From Propionibacteriaceae bacterium UBA6122 (GTDB taxonomy: Bacteria; Actinomycetota; Actinomycetes; Propionibacteriales; Propionibacteriaceae): a stretch of 64,000 nt of DNA. The translations under genes and the position numbers were made by a program. Below are positions 9,801 to 16,942 of this stretch, in pieces (the stretch's first letter is position 1; every line of letters starts with the position of its first letter). The stretch lies in the NCBI GenBank assembly GCA_002428365.1, contig DIVW01000026.1, positions 44,256-108,255 on the forward strand, given 5' to 3'. The notes beneath the pieces are model-generated. The model did not search any database and was not told the origin of the DNA. It saw only the letters and a program-made list of their open reading frames with translations.

Positions 9801-10167
9801 TGACCGGTTCGGGCCTGGTGTTGCGCACGGCGAGGTGCCAGAACCAGGCGGTCTCAGCGGCCGACGGCGCCAGGCGCAGCGCCCACTCCAGCCCATCAGC
9901 GCTCCCGAAGATCGTCGCGCCGCTGGCATCGACCACGACGCGCGAGCCCGAATTGGGCCCGGTGAGCGGCTGGACGTCGGCCGTCCCGTCCGGTCGCAGA
10001 CGGCGCACCCACAGCCCGCCAACTCCGGGCTCCAGCTCGCTGGCCGGGTATTGCAGGAGCGAAAGACCATCAACATCGAAGCGCCGCAGCGCCCCGGTAA
10101 ACGTCAGCTCTGCGCTCAACCGCCCGGCGCTGAGGTGAACGGTGGGGGTGACGCGCGGTGCTGGCAT
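6862..10167 (-). CDS. GH94-like glycoside phosphorylase/hydrolase
   Basis: A large cytoplasmic enzyme of about 1100 residues without signal peptide. An N-terminal beta-sandwich (roughly 1-270) and linker precede an (alpha/alpha)6 barrel. The GDWND motif near residue 742 carries the presumed general-acid Asp of GH94-type phosphorylases, and the conserved RGGPLRMFKRAEAATFWGREIG and GGWRVYSSGPGLFLRIVVG-like stretches follow. Such enzymes split beta-glucosides or oligoglucans with phosphate. The length exceeds cellobiose phosphorylase (about 800) and is nearer cellodextrin or GH149-type enzymes. The ATG at 10167 is preferred over a TTG at 10203 because a GAG-rich site precedes it and the extra residues look non-homologous. 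It lies upstream of the CUT1 importer genes in the same orientation, which suggests import followed by phosphorolysis. Confidence 0.82.
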   Translation of the reverse strand: MPAPRVTPTVHLSAGRLSAELTFTGALRRFDVDGLSLLQYPASELEPGVGGLWVRRLRPDGTADVQPLTGPNSGSRVVVDASGATIFGSADGLEWALRLAPSAAETAWFWHLAVRNTRPEPVTLDAVWAADVALKPYAGVRINEYYVAQYLDLTPVETPQGSAVAIRQNLPGERQPWALLGSTTSTAGWATDAIQLLGRSADGLPSLVGLGRHDLPSERRQHEHTLAALASTAAQVAPGAVWTTGFFGILRADHPEATGPADASLAAVALALPEAAAPVLSPSGGQAHSASLFTSAPALAVNDLSLADLARLAGPGARLLEEGEGGWWSFVSDAGEAFTSGHKERGVLRPHGHVLRTPTAPTPSTDALTSTVYLAGLFASQVTQGHVARVNLISGRRTYLGLQRAHGLRVFADAGDGWRLLDVPSAWGLLPSRARWLYATEGSLFQVTAHADAENALTIEFRTLHGRRPRLLVAAHLATGGDDGAAAECPEVTHTPGSATVHAEGGTAVIAWDGAATAADDSPLFADGNSRGLPWLTLDATGDLTLTLTADLVPAAEAVVAAEVRPLVGLPRLRVAGPLASAIEALDATLPWFAQNALIHYLSPRGLEQYTGGAWGTRDVSQGPVGLLTALDATDALRAVIVAIMAGQNDRGDWPQAFDFLPPKRYWEQFTSHGDVVLWPLLAVGDYLLTTGDASLLAESVTFVAADGTATPVASVLDHLARALTLIEAQTVPGSALPKYGHGDWNDSLQPADSRLAERMTSTWTAVLATQALPVLADGLAAVVPADQRAAALVARCRAQAAAVAAAIREHLLVDGLLAGYGVFDDASGVPTALLVHPRDTTTGLTYGVLPWIHAITGDLLTPAEARAHLDALGEHLLGPDGAHLFDQPTAYRGGPLRMFKRAEAATFWGREIGLMYTHAHLRYAEALARYGDATGLLDALLLACPFGLTERVAAARPRQTTCYYSSSDGEFGDRYDAAQHYPDLMAGRVPLEGGWRVYSSGPGLFLRIVVGCLLGLRRRGDRLEVDPVLDPRLDGLTASVPLGGRLVEFRFRVRADGGGVRVLADDRELPAVALTNPYRTPGVSVALADVGAGPVEVVLG

Positions 10168-10242
10168 GCTCTCAGGTGTAGACCCGTCCAGCCATACCGG
10201 CAAGGCCCAGGGCGATCCTGCGTATCAACGAGACCGATTCGA

Positions 10243-10659
10243 TCACGCGAATGGGTCGACCAGTTCAAGCCCGGCAGCTACCTCGAAGTCGCGCACATTA
10301 CGGGTGGCCAACTGGTACCCCCCAGCCAGGCAAATGCCAGCGATTTGGGCGTCGGCCAGCCCCACCGGATGGCCTCCTGCGACAGCCTCCGCCAGGACCC
10401 GCGCCGCCTGCTGAGCGGCCGGCACGTCATAGACGACGATCGCTTCGTCGAAGGCCTCCACAAGCTTGCGCCAACGAGTCTCCAGGCCTCGCCTTCGCTT
10501 GCCCGCAGGCAACCTGCCAAGACCAAACTCGATCTCCTCAACGGTCACCACACAGATCGTGAGTTCGGCCGCCCCAAGCGCGGACGCCCAGGCGAGCACC
10601 TGGGAGTCAGGCGCGTCTTTCATGAACTCCGACACCACATTCGTGTCAGCGACGATCAC
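10243..10659 (-). CDS. PIN-domain toxin of a VapBC/FitAB-type module
   Basis: A 138-residue PIN-domain ribonuclease toxin. MIVADTNVVSEFMK carries the first acidic residue (Asp5), followed by a conserved Glu in VTVEEIEFGLGRLP, an Asp in GLADAQIAGICLAGG and the terminal TRNVRDFE, the usual acidic quartet that binds Mg or Mn. The pattern TVEEIEFGLGRLPAGKRR is typical of FitB-like VapC toxins. It starts inside the stop of the antitoxin gene (ATGA overlap of four bases), giving antitoxin-first coupled translation. Its RNA target is unknown. Confidence 0.92.
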   Translation of the reverse strand: MIVADTNVVSEFMKDAPDSQVLAWASALGAAELTICVVTVEEIEFGLGRLPAGKRRRGLETRWRKLVEAFDEAIVVYDVPAAQQAARVLAEAVAGGHPVGLADAQIAGICLAGGYQLATRNVRDFEVAAGLELVDPFA

Positions 10660-10892
10660 CCCAGGTCCACTTCTCGCGACAAATCCGTGCGCTCAGGTAG
10701 CACGAGATCTACGCCGCCGACCTCGGCCACCGCGCCACGCAGTGCCATAAGGAAGTTCTCTTCGGGAGTATCGACCGCAGCTCGCAGAATCGCCCGCACC
10801 TCGGCCTCCACCGAGCGTCCGTGCTTCGCCGCGCGCCCGCGCAATCCCGCATGCGTGCGCTCGTCGAGTTGCCTGATCGTCAGGGTGCTCAC
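10656..10892 (-). CDS. FitA/VapB-type ribbon-helix-helix antitoxin
   Basis: A 78-residue antitoxin. MSTLTIRQLDERTHAGLRGRAAKHGRS is the ribbon-helix-helix DNA-binding fold that mediates dimerisation and autoregulation; the C-terminal part, with its ERTDLSREVD tail, should block the PIN toxin. The GTG at 10892 is chosen because AGGAGG lies at a suitable distance in front of it, whereas the in-frame GTG at 10901 sits directly on that ribosome binding site. The gene is transcribed divergently from a second toxin-antitoxin module only 78 bases away. Confidence 0.9.
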   Translation of the reverse strand: MSTLTIRQLDERTHAGLRGRAAKHGRSVEAEVRAILRAAVDTPEENFLMALRGAVAEVGGVDLVLPERTDLSREVDLG

Positions 10893-10933
10893 CGCGACCA
10901 CCTCCTGACAGCAATGCTAGCATCGAGCTCGAT

Positions 10934-10962
10934 GATGTACATCGCGCGCCTACCTCTGTACA
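10934..10962. promoter_or_regulatory. Paired TGTACA operator sites between divergent toxin-antitoxin modules
   Basis: Two TGTACA hexamers at 10936-10941 and 10957-10962 are exactly 21 bases apart, two helical turns. The first is the core of a perfect palindrome, GATGTACATC (10934-10943). TGTACA is the published core of the long and short operator palindromes bound by the E. coli YefM-YoeB complex, and a YefM/Phd-type antitoxin gene starts nine bases downstream. The two sites also fit a weak -35/-10 pair (TGTACA, 17-base spacer, TACATT), which would give a nearly leaderless transcript for the rightward module. Repressor binding would cover both promoter elements. Confidence 0.6.
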
Positions 10963-10970
10963 TTTACTCC

Positions 10971-11222
10971 ATGGCCAGCAGCATGAGCGTCGCGGACGCC
11001 CGCCAAAACCTTGCCGAAGCGATCAAGCGCTCCTCCGATGGCCCGGTGTTCATTGAACGCCGTGGACATCGGGCGGCGGTGCTCATCAGCCCCGAAGAAT
11101 ACGAGCGGCTGCTCGATGCCCTCGAAGAAGCCGAAGACGCAGAGGCCTTCGATGAAGCCATAGCCGAGGAAGGCCTGAACATCCCTTGGGCCAAGGTGCG
11201 GGCCGACCTCGGCTGGGTATGA
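10971..11222 (+). CDS. Phd/YefM-family antitoxin
   Basis: An 83-residue antitoxin. MASSMSVADARQNLAEAIKRS begins the Phd/YefM DNA-binding and dimerisation fold, HRAAVLISPEEYERLLDALEE is the family core, and an acidic C-terminal tail ending in WAKVRADLGWV would wrap the toxin. The ATG at 10971 is used; a second ATG at 10983 is possible. There is no strong ribosome binding site, which fits the near-leaderless promoter proposed upstream. The stop overlaps the toxin start by ATGA. Confidence 0.9.
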   Translation: MASSMSVADARQNLAEAIKRSSDGPVFIERRGHRAAVLISPEEYERLLDALEEAEDAEAFDEAIAEEGLNIPWAKVRADLGWV

Positions 11223-11476
11223 GCTACCTCGTCGAACTGCGACCGGCGGCCGTCCGCGGGCTGGAGGAGATCCATCCCCAAGAGCGCGGACGCATCCAGG
11301 GTGCCATCGCCCTGCTCGCCCACGACCCCCGCCCGCCGAACGCCAAGGCACTGCAGGGCCGTCCCGGCTTTCGAGTCCGGGTGGGCGATTACCGCATCAT
11401 CTACACCATCGAAGACGGCGTGCTGCTGATCGTCGTGGTGACCATCGGGCATCGTCGCGAGGTTTACCGTCAGTGA
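11219..11476 (+). CDS. RelE/ParE-family toxin
   Basis: An 85-residue toxin of the RelE/ParE superfamily, probably a ribosome-dependent mRNA interferase. MSYLVELRPAAVRGLEEI begins the fold; the segment LLAHDPRPPNAKALQGRPGFRVRVGDYRIIYTIED is the family signature (arginines in RVRVGDYRI near the centre), and the end VVTIGHRREVYR supplies basic residues typical of RelE active sites. The ATG at 11219 overlaps the antitoxin stop. Expected to form the Phd/YefM-RelE complex that represses the upstream operator pair. Confidence 0.92.
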   Translation: MSYLVELRPAAVRGLEEIHPQERGRIQGAIALLAHDPRPPNAKALQGRPGFRVRVGDYRIIYTIEDGVLLIVVVTIGHRREVYRQ

Positions 11477-11570
11477 CCGCCAACGGCACCTCACCGGGAC
11501 GCTCGGCGGGGATCGCCTTCAAGCCAAGTTAGCCAGTGCATGCCCACCATGAGCGAATGGGGCACCCCGG

Positions 11571-12086
11571 CTAGCTGGCCGGCTGCGGAATTCGCAAGCG
11601 AACCTCGTCCAGGAACTCGCGCACCGGACCTTCCCCGATCCGCTTGGGAATCACGTAGGCCTCAGCTGGCCCTACGAAGATAAAGGCGTGGTCGGAGTCC
11701 TGCTCAATGCGGTCGACTTCCTGCCATCCCACGCTGGAAGTGCCAGCGGGCGTCGCGTCGTGGACGCCATCCTCGTCGAACCACAACCGACAAGGCCCCG
11801 GGACGCCGAGCCCGCCCGTTTTGGCCAGGTGCATCGCGCTTCGCTTGGTCACCCAGAGCCAAAGCTCGGGCCACAAGAGCCAGAGGATCAGTGCGACCAC
11901 AGTGCCGATCACCAGACCCTCGATCACCAGGCCCACCATCGCCGACGGCAAGGCCAGCGCTACAAAGGCGAGGAGGCTCATCCAGATTCGATAGACCTCG
12001 CGTTGCTGTTTCATCGCTGGAGCCGTCCGGAAACCATGCAGGTTGTACGCGACCAAATCGTCGGCAGTAAGTTCAAACTCCAACAC
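11571..12086 (-). CDS. YcxB-like membrane protein
   Basis: A protein of about 171 residues resembling the YcxB family. The N-terminus VLEFELTADDLVAYNLHGF is family-like, two membrane helices follow (near residues 40-85), and the C-terminal domain carries the pattern VGWQEVDRIEQDSDHAFIFV...YVIPKR seen in YcxB proteins, which are of unknown role. The GTG at 12086 is chosen because GGGAG lies six bases upstream and because the family starts at this point; a TTG at 12170 would add 28 unrelated residues. It appears to be a single-gene unit. Confidence 0.72.
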   Translation of the reverse strand: MLEFELTADDLVAYNLHGFRTAPAMKQQREVYRIWMSLLAFVALALPSAMVGLVIEGLVIGTVVALILWLLWPELWLWVTKRSAMHLAKTGGLGVPGPCRLWFDEDGVHDATPAGTSSVGWQEVDRIEQDSDHAFIFVGPAEAYVIPKRIGEGPVREFLDEVRLRIPQPAS

Positions 12087-12199
12087 GCGCCACTCCCCCA
12101 GCCCCGGATCGCCGCCGACACAATACCGGCGCCTAGGAGCCCCCGCCCGACTAATCAATTCTCGTTTCAAGAACCGGGCAGAGCAGGCACCCAGCCCCG

Positions 12200-13435
12200 C
12201 TACCCATCGCTTTCACGGCAGTACTGTTCAAAGATCCGCTCGAACGCACTTTCGGTGATGACCGGCAGCCCATACGCCCTAGCCTTCTCGGCCTTACCCG
12301 AAAGGGAATCCGGGTCGGAGGCCACCACTACTTTGGTCTTCTTGGTGACGCCGCCATGTTCCAGCCCCGCATCAGACAGGGCGTCAATCCAGTCCTCCCG
12401 GGAGCGCTTGGTGTCTCCGGTGATTACCACTCGGTCGCCAGCCACCAGCTTGATTTCTTGGACGGCCGGGCCCGGTATCGTCCGCAGACCAGGAGTCAAA
12501 GACCTAGCCAACGCCTCACCACCGAGCCCAAGGCAGGCCGCCACTCGCTCCAAGTCGCGGCGTTCCTCCGCCGTCACGACACCATCCGCCAGCGCCACCG
12601 CGCCCATGGCATCCAGGTAGCGTCCGTGCAGCTCATTGACCTGTTCCCGGCTCAGTCCAAGGTCAGCCGCCACCCCAACTAGCGACTGCTCCTCATGCAG
12701 TGAGAGGTGCTGATCCACTAGCGCTCGCCCCAACACCTCCAGGTAAGAATCCGCCGCCACATCGGCGACTCTGGGCATTCTCGCCACAATGCCGTCGAGC
12801 CACGCATCCGGGCGGCGCTCGCGCGCTGCCGTCCGCTGCACCATTCGGGCCTCAGGTGGCTGCCCGTTGTGGACCGGCCAGGGGTAGCCAGCACAGTGCG
12901 CGTTCGTGGTCCACCAAGGCTCGGGGCGACCGCACCGCGCGATGAACGACCCCAGCAACTGCGCGGTCGCCCGAGCGTCCCCGAGAGCCGAGTGTGCGTT
13001 GTCGAGCTGAACCCCCGCGGCCGAACAGCAGTCCACCAGGCGTCGCGAGCGCGCCGCGTAAAACTGCGGCGCCAACTCCATCGTGCACAGGGACGGGAGC
13101 GGCAGCACACCAATCGGGACGCCAGCGCGCGCGAACTCGGCGGCCAGGAAGCTGGTATCGAAGCGGGAGTTGTGCGCGACAATCGTTCGTCCGGCAACTG
13201 ATCGCAAGACATGCGGTGCAATCTCGGCAAACAGCGGCGCTTCGATCACGTCGCGAGCCGTGAGGCCGTGAATATGAGTAGGGCCAACATCTCGCTCAGG
13301 GTTCACCAGCGTGGCCCACTCCCCCTCAATCTGACCGCCATCGGAGACGTAGACGACCCCGATTTCTACAATCCGGTCGTGCTGCTTTGGAAACAGCCCG
13401 GTCGTCTCCAAATCGATAACGGTGTAGCCAGCCAC
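12200..13435 (-). CDS. DnaQ-like 3'-5' exonuclease with C-terminal BRCT domain
   Basis: A protein of about 411 residues. The N-terminal DEDDh exonuclease domain shows YTVIDLETTGL (Asp and Glu, motif I), IVAHNSRFDTSFL (motif II) and HSALGDARATAQLL (motif III His and Asp). A middle region resembles the TerB-like or linker segments of actinobacterial epsilon-like proteins. The C-terminal 80 residues form a BRCT domain beginning VAGDRVVITGDTKRSREDW. Likely acts in DNA repair or processing rather than as the replicative proofreading subunit. A GTG start at 13435 with AAAGGAG just upstream is preferred over an upstream frame extension. Confidence 0.85.
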   Translation of the reverse strand: MAGYTVIDLETTGLFPKQHDRIVEIGVVYVSDGGQIEGEWATLVNPERDVGPTHIHGLTARDVIEAPLFAEIAPHVLRSVAGRTIVAHNSRFDTSFLAAEFARAGVPIGVLPLPSLCTMELAPQFYAARSRRLVDCCSAAGVQLDNAHSALGDARATAQLLGSFIARCGRPEPWWTTNAHCAGYPWPVHNGQPPEARMVQRTAARERRPDAWLDGIVARMPRVADVAADSYLEVLGRALVDQHLSLHEEQSLVGVAADLGLSREQVNELHGRYLDAMGAVALADGVVTAEERRDLERVAACLGLGGEALARSLTPGLRTIPGPAVQEIKLVAGDRVVITGDTKRSREDWIDALSDAGLEHGGVTKKTKVVVASDPDSLSGKAEKARAYGLPVITESAFERIFEQYCRESDG

Positions 13436-13549
13436 ATCCAGCTCCTTTGCCTGCGTGGCCGCAGAATATCGAGCACTGTTCTCGCTTTGGCCGCGACCCG
13501 CCCAATACCCCGGCCATGCCGCAGCCTTCAAGCCGGACGACCAGCGCGG

Positions 13550-13891
13550 CTAAGAGGCCACCGGCCCAAGCCGTCCGCCAGCGCCGCTGTCGACGCGCGG
13601 CTCTTTCAGCTCGACGAAGATCGAGTGGGTTGGGGTGAGGCCGATGTTGGTGCCGGAGTGCTCCTGGGCATCAAGCCACCGAGCTTGGAAAGCTGGCAGC
13701 TCGACCTCGACCTCATTGGTGGCCGACCGAAGACGCCGACGAAAAGAACTCAGCGTGACCATGACGCTGTCAGGGTGGGAATGCGGTTGGGTCTGATCCC
13801 CCGGCTGGTCGAGGTACTCCAGCACCCGCACCCGCTCATTCTCGAAGAGCACCCGGTAGAGCTCGGCATTGTTGACGATCGGATCAGTCAC
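13550..13891 (-). CDS. Small cupin-domain protein
   Basis: A 113-residue single-domain cupin. PGDQTQPHSHPDSVMVTLSSF is the first cupin motif with two His ligands, and the C-terminal half matches a bacterial cytoplasmic-protein group with the pattern RWLDAQEHSGTNIGLTPTHSIFVELKEP. It is usually annotated as a cupin of unknown substrate. The GTG at 13891 is chosen because AAGGAGG lies six bases upstream. It is divergent from a TetR gene with a long symmetric operator between them, so it is very probably the TetR target gene. Confidence 0.8.
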   Translation of the reverse strand: MTDPIVNNAELYRVLFENERVRVLEYLDQPGDQTQPHSHPDSVMVTLSSFRRRLRSATNEVEVELPAFQARWLDAQEHSGTNIGLTPTHSIFVELKEPRVDSGAGGRLGPVAS

Positions 13892-13905
13892 AGCAAGCCT
13901 CCTTG

Positions 13906-13940
13906 TGGTACGTGCATACCATCGTGGTATGCGAGTACCA
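13906..13940. promoter_or_regulatory. 35-bp symmetric operator of tandem TGGTA-N6-TACCA dyads
   Basis: The whole stretch is one inverted repeat. Its core is GCATACCA-TCG-TGGTATGC at 13914-13932, flanked by TGGTAC and GTACCA. It can equally be read as two 16-base dyads, TGGTACGTGCATACCA (13906-13921) and TGGTATGCGAGTACCA (13925-13940), 19 bases centre to centre. It lies between the divergent cupin and TetR genes, 14 and 8 bases from their starts. Two side-by-side dyads fit two TetR dimers and would shut off both promoters. Confidence 0.8.
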
Positions 13941-13948
13941 TATTGCCC

Positions 13949-14551
13949 ATGGATGTCACAGCCAATGGGTACAACGACTCCACTGGACGCACCCGCCAGA
14001 AGGCCCGCACCCGCGAGGCCCTGATTCAAGCACTGCAGACGCTGCTGCAGAGCGGGGCGGATCCATCGGTAGCGCAGGTGGCCGAGGCGGCTGGCATCTC
14101 GCGAACGACCGCCTACCGCTACTTCCCCGACCAGCAGGCCCTGCTGCACGCCGCCCTACCCGAAACCGGTCTGGCGACTTTGCTGCCTGCGGACGCGCCC
14201 GCCGATCCGGCGGCGCGGCTAGCGCAGGCTCTGGACGCGCACCTGACCTTCCTGCGCCGCTGGGAGCCGCAGCTTCGCGCGGCCCTGCGCGCCTCTCTGG
14301 TACCTGGCGCCGCACAGCCAACACTGCGGAGCGGTCGGGCGGTCACCTGGTTTGAATCCGCCCTGTCACCGCTGGCCGCGCAACGACCCGAGCTCGATCT
14401 GCACCAGTTGGCCCTTCGCCTGCGCTCGGTGGCTGGCATCGAGCCGTACGTCTGGCTGACCGGAGTGGGCGGGCTGAGCCCCGATCAGGCCTGCGAATTC
14501 ATGAGCGCAAACGCGTTGGCAGTGTTTGCTGACGCGCTGGGCTCCGACTGA
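13949..14551 (+). CDS. TetR-family transcriptional regulator
   Basis: A repressor of 200 residues. The helix-turn-helix region SVAQVAEAAGISRTTAYRYFPDQQALLHAAL lies near residues 36-66, preceded by a basic arm RTRQKARTREALIQALQTLL. The C-terminal ligand/dimerisation domain is divergent, so the inducer is unknown. The ATG at 13949 lies eight bases from the operator dyad, leaving almost no leader. The neighbouring cupin gene is the likely target together with its own gene. Confidence 0.9.
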   Translation: MDVTANGYNDSTGRTRQKARTREALIQALQTLLQSGADPSVAQVAEAAGISRTTAYRYFPDQQALLHAALPETGLATLLPADAPADPAARLAQALDAHLTFLRRWEPQLRAALRASLVPGAAQPTLRSGRAVTWFESALSPLAAQRPELDLHQLALRLRSVAGIEPYVWLTGVGGLSPDQACEFMSANALAVFADALGSD

Positions 14552-14553
14552 AC

Positions 14554-16230
14554 TCAGGGGCCGCCATGCCCCCTGCCACCAAGCAGCACCGCGAGCAGCG
14601 GCAACGCTGAGACGCCTAGCAGCACCTGCCCGAGCACCGGCGAGGTCGCAAACAGCATCGCGCCGGCCAGCACCAGACCGACGAACACCACCGCATAAGC
14701 CAGCCGATTCATGGTGCGATTCAGTTGGCGCACCCGTAGGTCGAGCAGTGGCGTCCGGACGGACAACTCGCCGCGCTCAGCGGAAGTCAGCACCCGATCA
14801 GCCCTAGCCGGGAGCGCAATCAGCGTTTGCACCACTTTGGTGCCTTCGCTCTTGATGGTGTCCCAGTCCGTCCCACCACCCTCGCCGGAGATCAGCTTGG
14901 CCGAATACGGCGCCAGCGCCACCCACAAGTTGAATTGCGGATCAAGCCCGGTACACATGCCCGAGAGCATCGCGATGCTGCGGCCCAACAACAGCAGGTT
15001 CTCCGGCAGCTGGAACGGCATGCTCACCATCAGGTCGCGGAACTGCAGCCCGAAGCTCAGCATCTCCTCATGGCTGATGTCGCGCAGATCGCCCATGGTC
15101 ATGCCACCGAAGCGGTCGAAGACCTGAGCTGCGGCCAACTCCAACAGCCGCACATCGGCGGTGGGCAGCAGCACGTCCAGCTCCTGGAAGGCCGCGACCA
15201 ACCGGGACGCGTCCTGCAGGGCGATCGCCAACATGGCCTCCCGCAACCCGTCGCGCAGGTTGTCAGCCACCCGTCCCACCATGCCGAAGTCGATGAAGGT
15301 GAGCTGGAACTCTCCCGGTTCACCCACCGGCGCCACGAACAAGTTGCCCGGGTGCGGATCGGCGTGGAACACCCCATCTTCAAAGATTTGCTGCAGGTAG
15401 GTCGCCACCAACTTGTGCGCCACCTCGCCACGATCGATGCCGGCCGCAGTGATCGCCTCGTAGTCGCCGATCCTGATCGCGGTCACGTCCTCCAGCGTCA
15501 ACACCCGCTGGGTGGTGTGTTCCCAAGCCACCTGAGGCACCCGGATGCTGGCGTCCTCACCGAAGACTTCGGCGAAATGCCCGGCGTTGCCCGCCTCGGC
15601 CACATAGTCGATCTCGGCCAGCGTGGTGTGTGCGAACTCCTCCACCAGCGCGGGCACATCGGCCCGCTTACTCACCGGCTTGTAGCGAGTCAACCAGCGG
15701 CCCACCCGGCGCAACGCGGCCAGGTCGGTGGCCACGATCTCTTCGATATAGGGACGCTGCACCTTCACCACCACTTCGGCGAAGCCAGTATCGGCAGCAT
15801 CTTCGGCCAGCAGCACCGCCCGGTGCGCCTGACCGAGCGAGGCCGCCGCCAACGGCTCAGCTTCAAAACTGGCGAACACCTCGCTCAGCGGACGGCCAAA
15901 CTCGGCTTCAGCCTTGTCGCGGACGTCGGCGAACCTGGCTGGCGGCACTTCGTCCTGCAGCCCGGCCAGCTCGTCGGTGATCTCGGCTGGCAACACGTCC
16001 AGGCGGGCGGAAAGGAACTGGCCGACCTTGATCATCAGCCCGCCCATACCGATCGCCATCGCCCGAAAACGGGTGGCGGCCTTCCGATTGCGCGCCAGCC
16101 GCGTCCGGTTCGACCAGGCCACCAACCCCAGCTTGGGCAGCACGATCTCCCAATAGATGAAGCTGGCGGTGACCAGGCCGAAGAAGGTGACGATGCGTCG
16201 GTAGCGGGCCTGCAGTTTCGCAGGATTCAT
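14554..16230 (-). CDS. ABC1/UbiB-family atypical kinase
   Basis: A 558-residue protein of the ABC1/AarF/UbiB atypical kinase family. The KxGQ motif (IKVGQFLSARLDVLP), the Ala-rich nucleotide loop (AAASLGQAHRA), VVKVQRP, the catalytic-loop pattern DGVFHADPHPGNLF and the metal-binding DFGMVG are all intact and in order. Two C-terminal membrane helices anchor it. Members support quinone or isoprenoid-lipid metabolism; in actinomycetes the exact role is unclear. It starts six bases after a padR gene and is probably cotranscribed with it. Confidence 0.9.
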   Translation of the reverse strand: MNPAKLQARYRRIVTFFGLVTASFIYWEIVLPKLGLVAWSNRTRLARNRKAATRFRAMAIGMGGLMIKVGQFLSARLDVLPAEITDELAGLQDEVPPARFADVRDKAEAEFGRPLSEVFASFEAEPLAAASLGQAHRAVLLAEDAADTGFAEVVVKVQRPYIEEIVATDLAALRRVGRWLTRYKPVSKRADVPALVEEFAHTTLAEIDYVAEAGNAGHFAEVFGEDASIRVPQVAWEHTTQRVLTLEDVTAIRIGDYEAITAAGIDRGEVAHKLVATYLQQIFEDGVFHADPHPGNLFVAPVGEPGEFQLTFIDFGMVGRVADNLRDGLREAMLAIALQDASRLVAAFQELDVLLPTADVRLLELAAAQVFDRFGGMTMGDLRDISHEEMLSFGLQFRDLMVSMPFQLPENLLLLGRSIAMLSGMCTGLDPQFNLWVALAPYSAKLISGEGGGTDWDTIKSEGTKVVQTLIALPARADRVLTSAERGELSVRTPLLDLRVRQLNRTMNRLAYAVVFVGLVLAGAMLFATSPVLGQVLLGVSALPLLAVLLGGRGHGGP

Positions 16231-16236
16231 CGACGC

Positions 16237-16791
16237 TCAGTCCTGGGCGAGCAGCGAATAGATCTGCTTGCGGGTGGCATTCAGAATCTCCACCGCAGCC
16301 TCGATCTTCTCCTTCTCTCCTGAACGACCCACCTGCATCACCGCAGAGGCCAGCCTGGCCCCGGAATCGCGCAGCGCGAACACGCCATTCAAATCGCCTA
16401 CGGCCGCAGCTACATCCCACGGCGGGGTCTCCTCAGCGAGTTCGGCAACCGCAGCCTTGCCGGCGTCAGTGAGGGCGAACACCTTCTTGCCTCCGGTTTC
16501 GGTGGCCTCGATCAGGCCTTCATCGGCCAGCAGCTGCAGGGTCGGATACACCGAACCGGCGCTGGGACGCCAAGCTCCCCCACTACGCTGGCTGAGCTCC
16601 TGAATGATCTGGTAGCCGTGCATCGGCTTTTCGGCCAGCACCTTCAGAATCGCCGCGCGGGTATCACCGCGCCGGACGCGAGTCTGCGGGCCAAAGCTGC
16701 CGGGCCCTACGCCGTTGAAGCCCCAATCGGCCAGCTTGCGTAGGAACACCGTCGGGTCTGCGACGAACCCTGCTCCATGAGTATGTGACAT
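16237..16791 (-). CDS. PadR-family transcriptional regulator
   Basis: A 184-residue PadR regulator. After about 40 N-terminal residues of low complexity comes the winged helix: TRAAILKVLAEKPMHGYQIIQELSQRSGGAWRPSAGSVYPTLQLLADEGLI, followed by the wing and a helical dimerisation tail. AGAGAGG lies six bases before the ATG. It is divergent from malic enzyme, and the intervening region carries a dyad sequence that recurs 2.3 kb away, so this protein is the best candidate for binding both copies. Confidence 0.92.
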   Translation of the reverse strand: MSHTHGAGFVADPTVFLRKLADWGFNGVGPGSFGPQTRVRRGDTRAAILKVLAEKPMHGYQIIQELSQRSGGAWRPSAGSVYPTLQLLADEGLIEATETGGKKVFALTDAGKAAVAELAEETPPWDVAAAVGDLNGVFALRDSGARLASAVMQVGRSGEKEKIEAAVEILNATRKQIYSLLAQD

Positions 16792-16811
16792 TGCGAACCT
16801 CTCTCACGAGT

Positions 16812-16840
16812 CATATTGCGATATGTCGTTAACTATCGTA
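16812..16840. promoter_or_regulatory. Putative PadR operator, copy 1
   Basis: The palindrome CATATTGCGATATG (16812-16825) is followed by TCGTTAACTATCGTA. A second, overlapping dyad GATA-N10-TATC (16820-16837) is contained in it. The 29-base unit recurs at 19083-19111 with a single substitution. It lies just upstream of padR, at the position expected for autoregulation, and about 100 bases upstream of the malic enzyme gene. Confidence 0.7.
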
Positions 16841-16942
16841 GCTCAGGCGCCAAACGGCCATCGGCAAGTTTGCCCGGTGGTAGCGTGCATAGCATCGGCC
16901 GCGGAGCAACGTCGCCCCGGCCGCACCCAAGGAAGTGGAGCC

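Noticed and set aside
9496..10908. Open frame of about 470 codons on the + strand across the phosphorylase and toxin genes
   Set aside because: It runs antisense to well-supported genes and has no domain.
14827..16323. Open frame of about 500 codons opposite the ABC1 kinase
   Set aside because: Antisense to an intact kinase with all motifs; His/Gln-rich composition marks it as a shadow.
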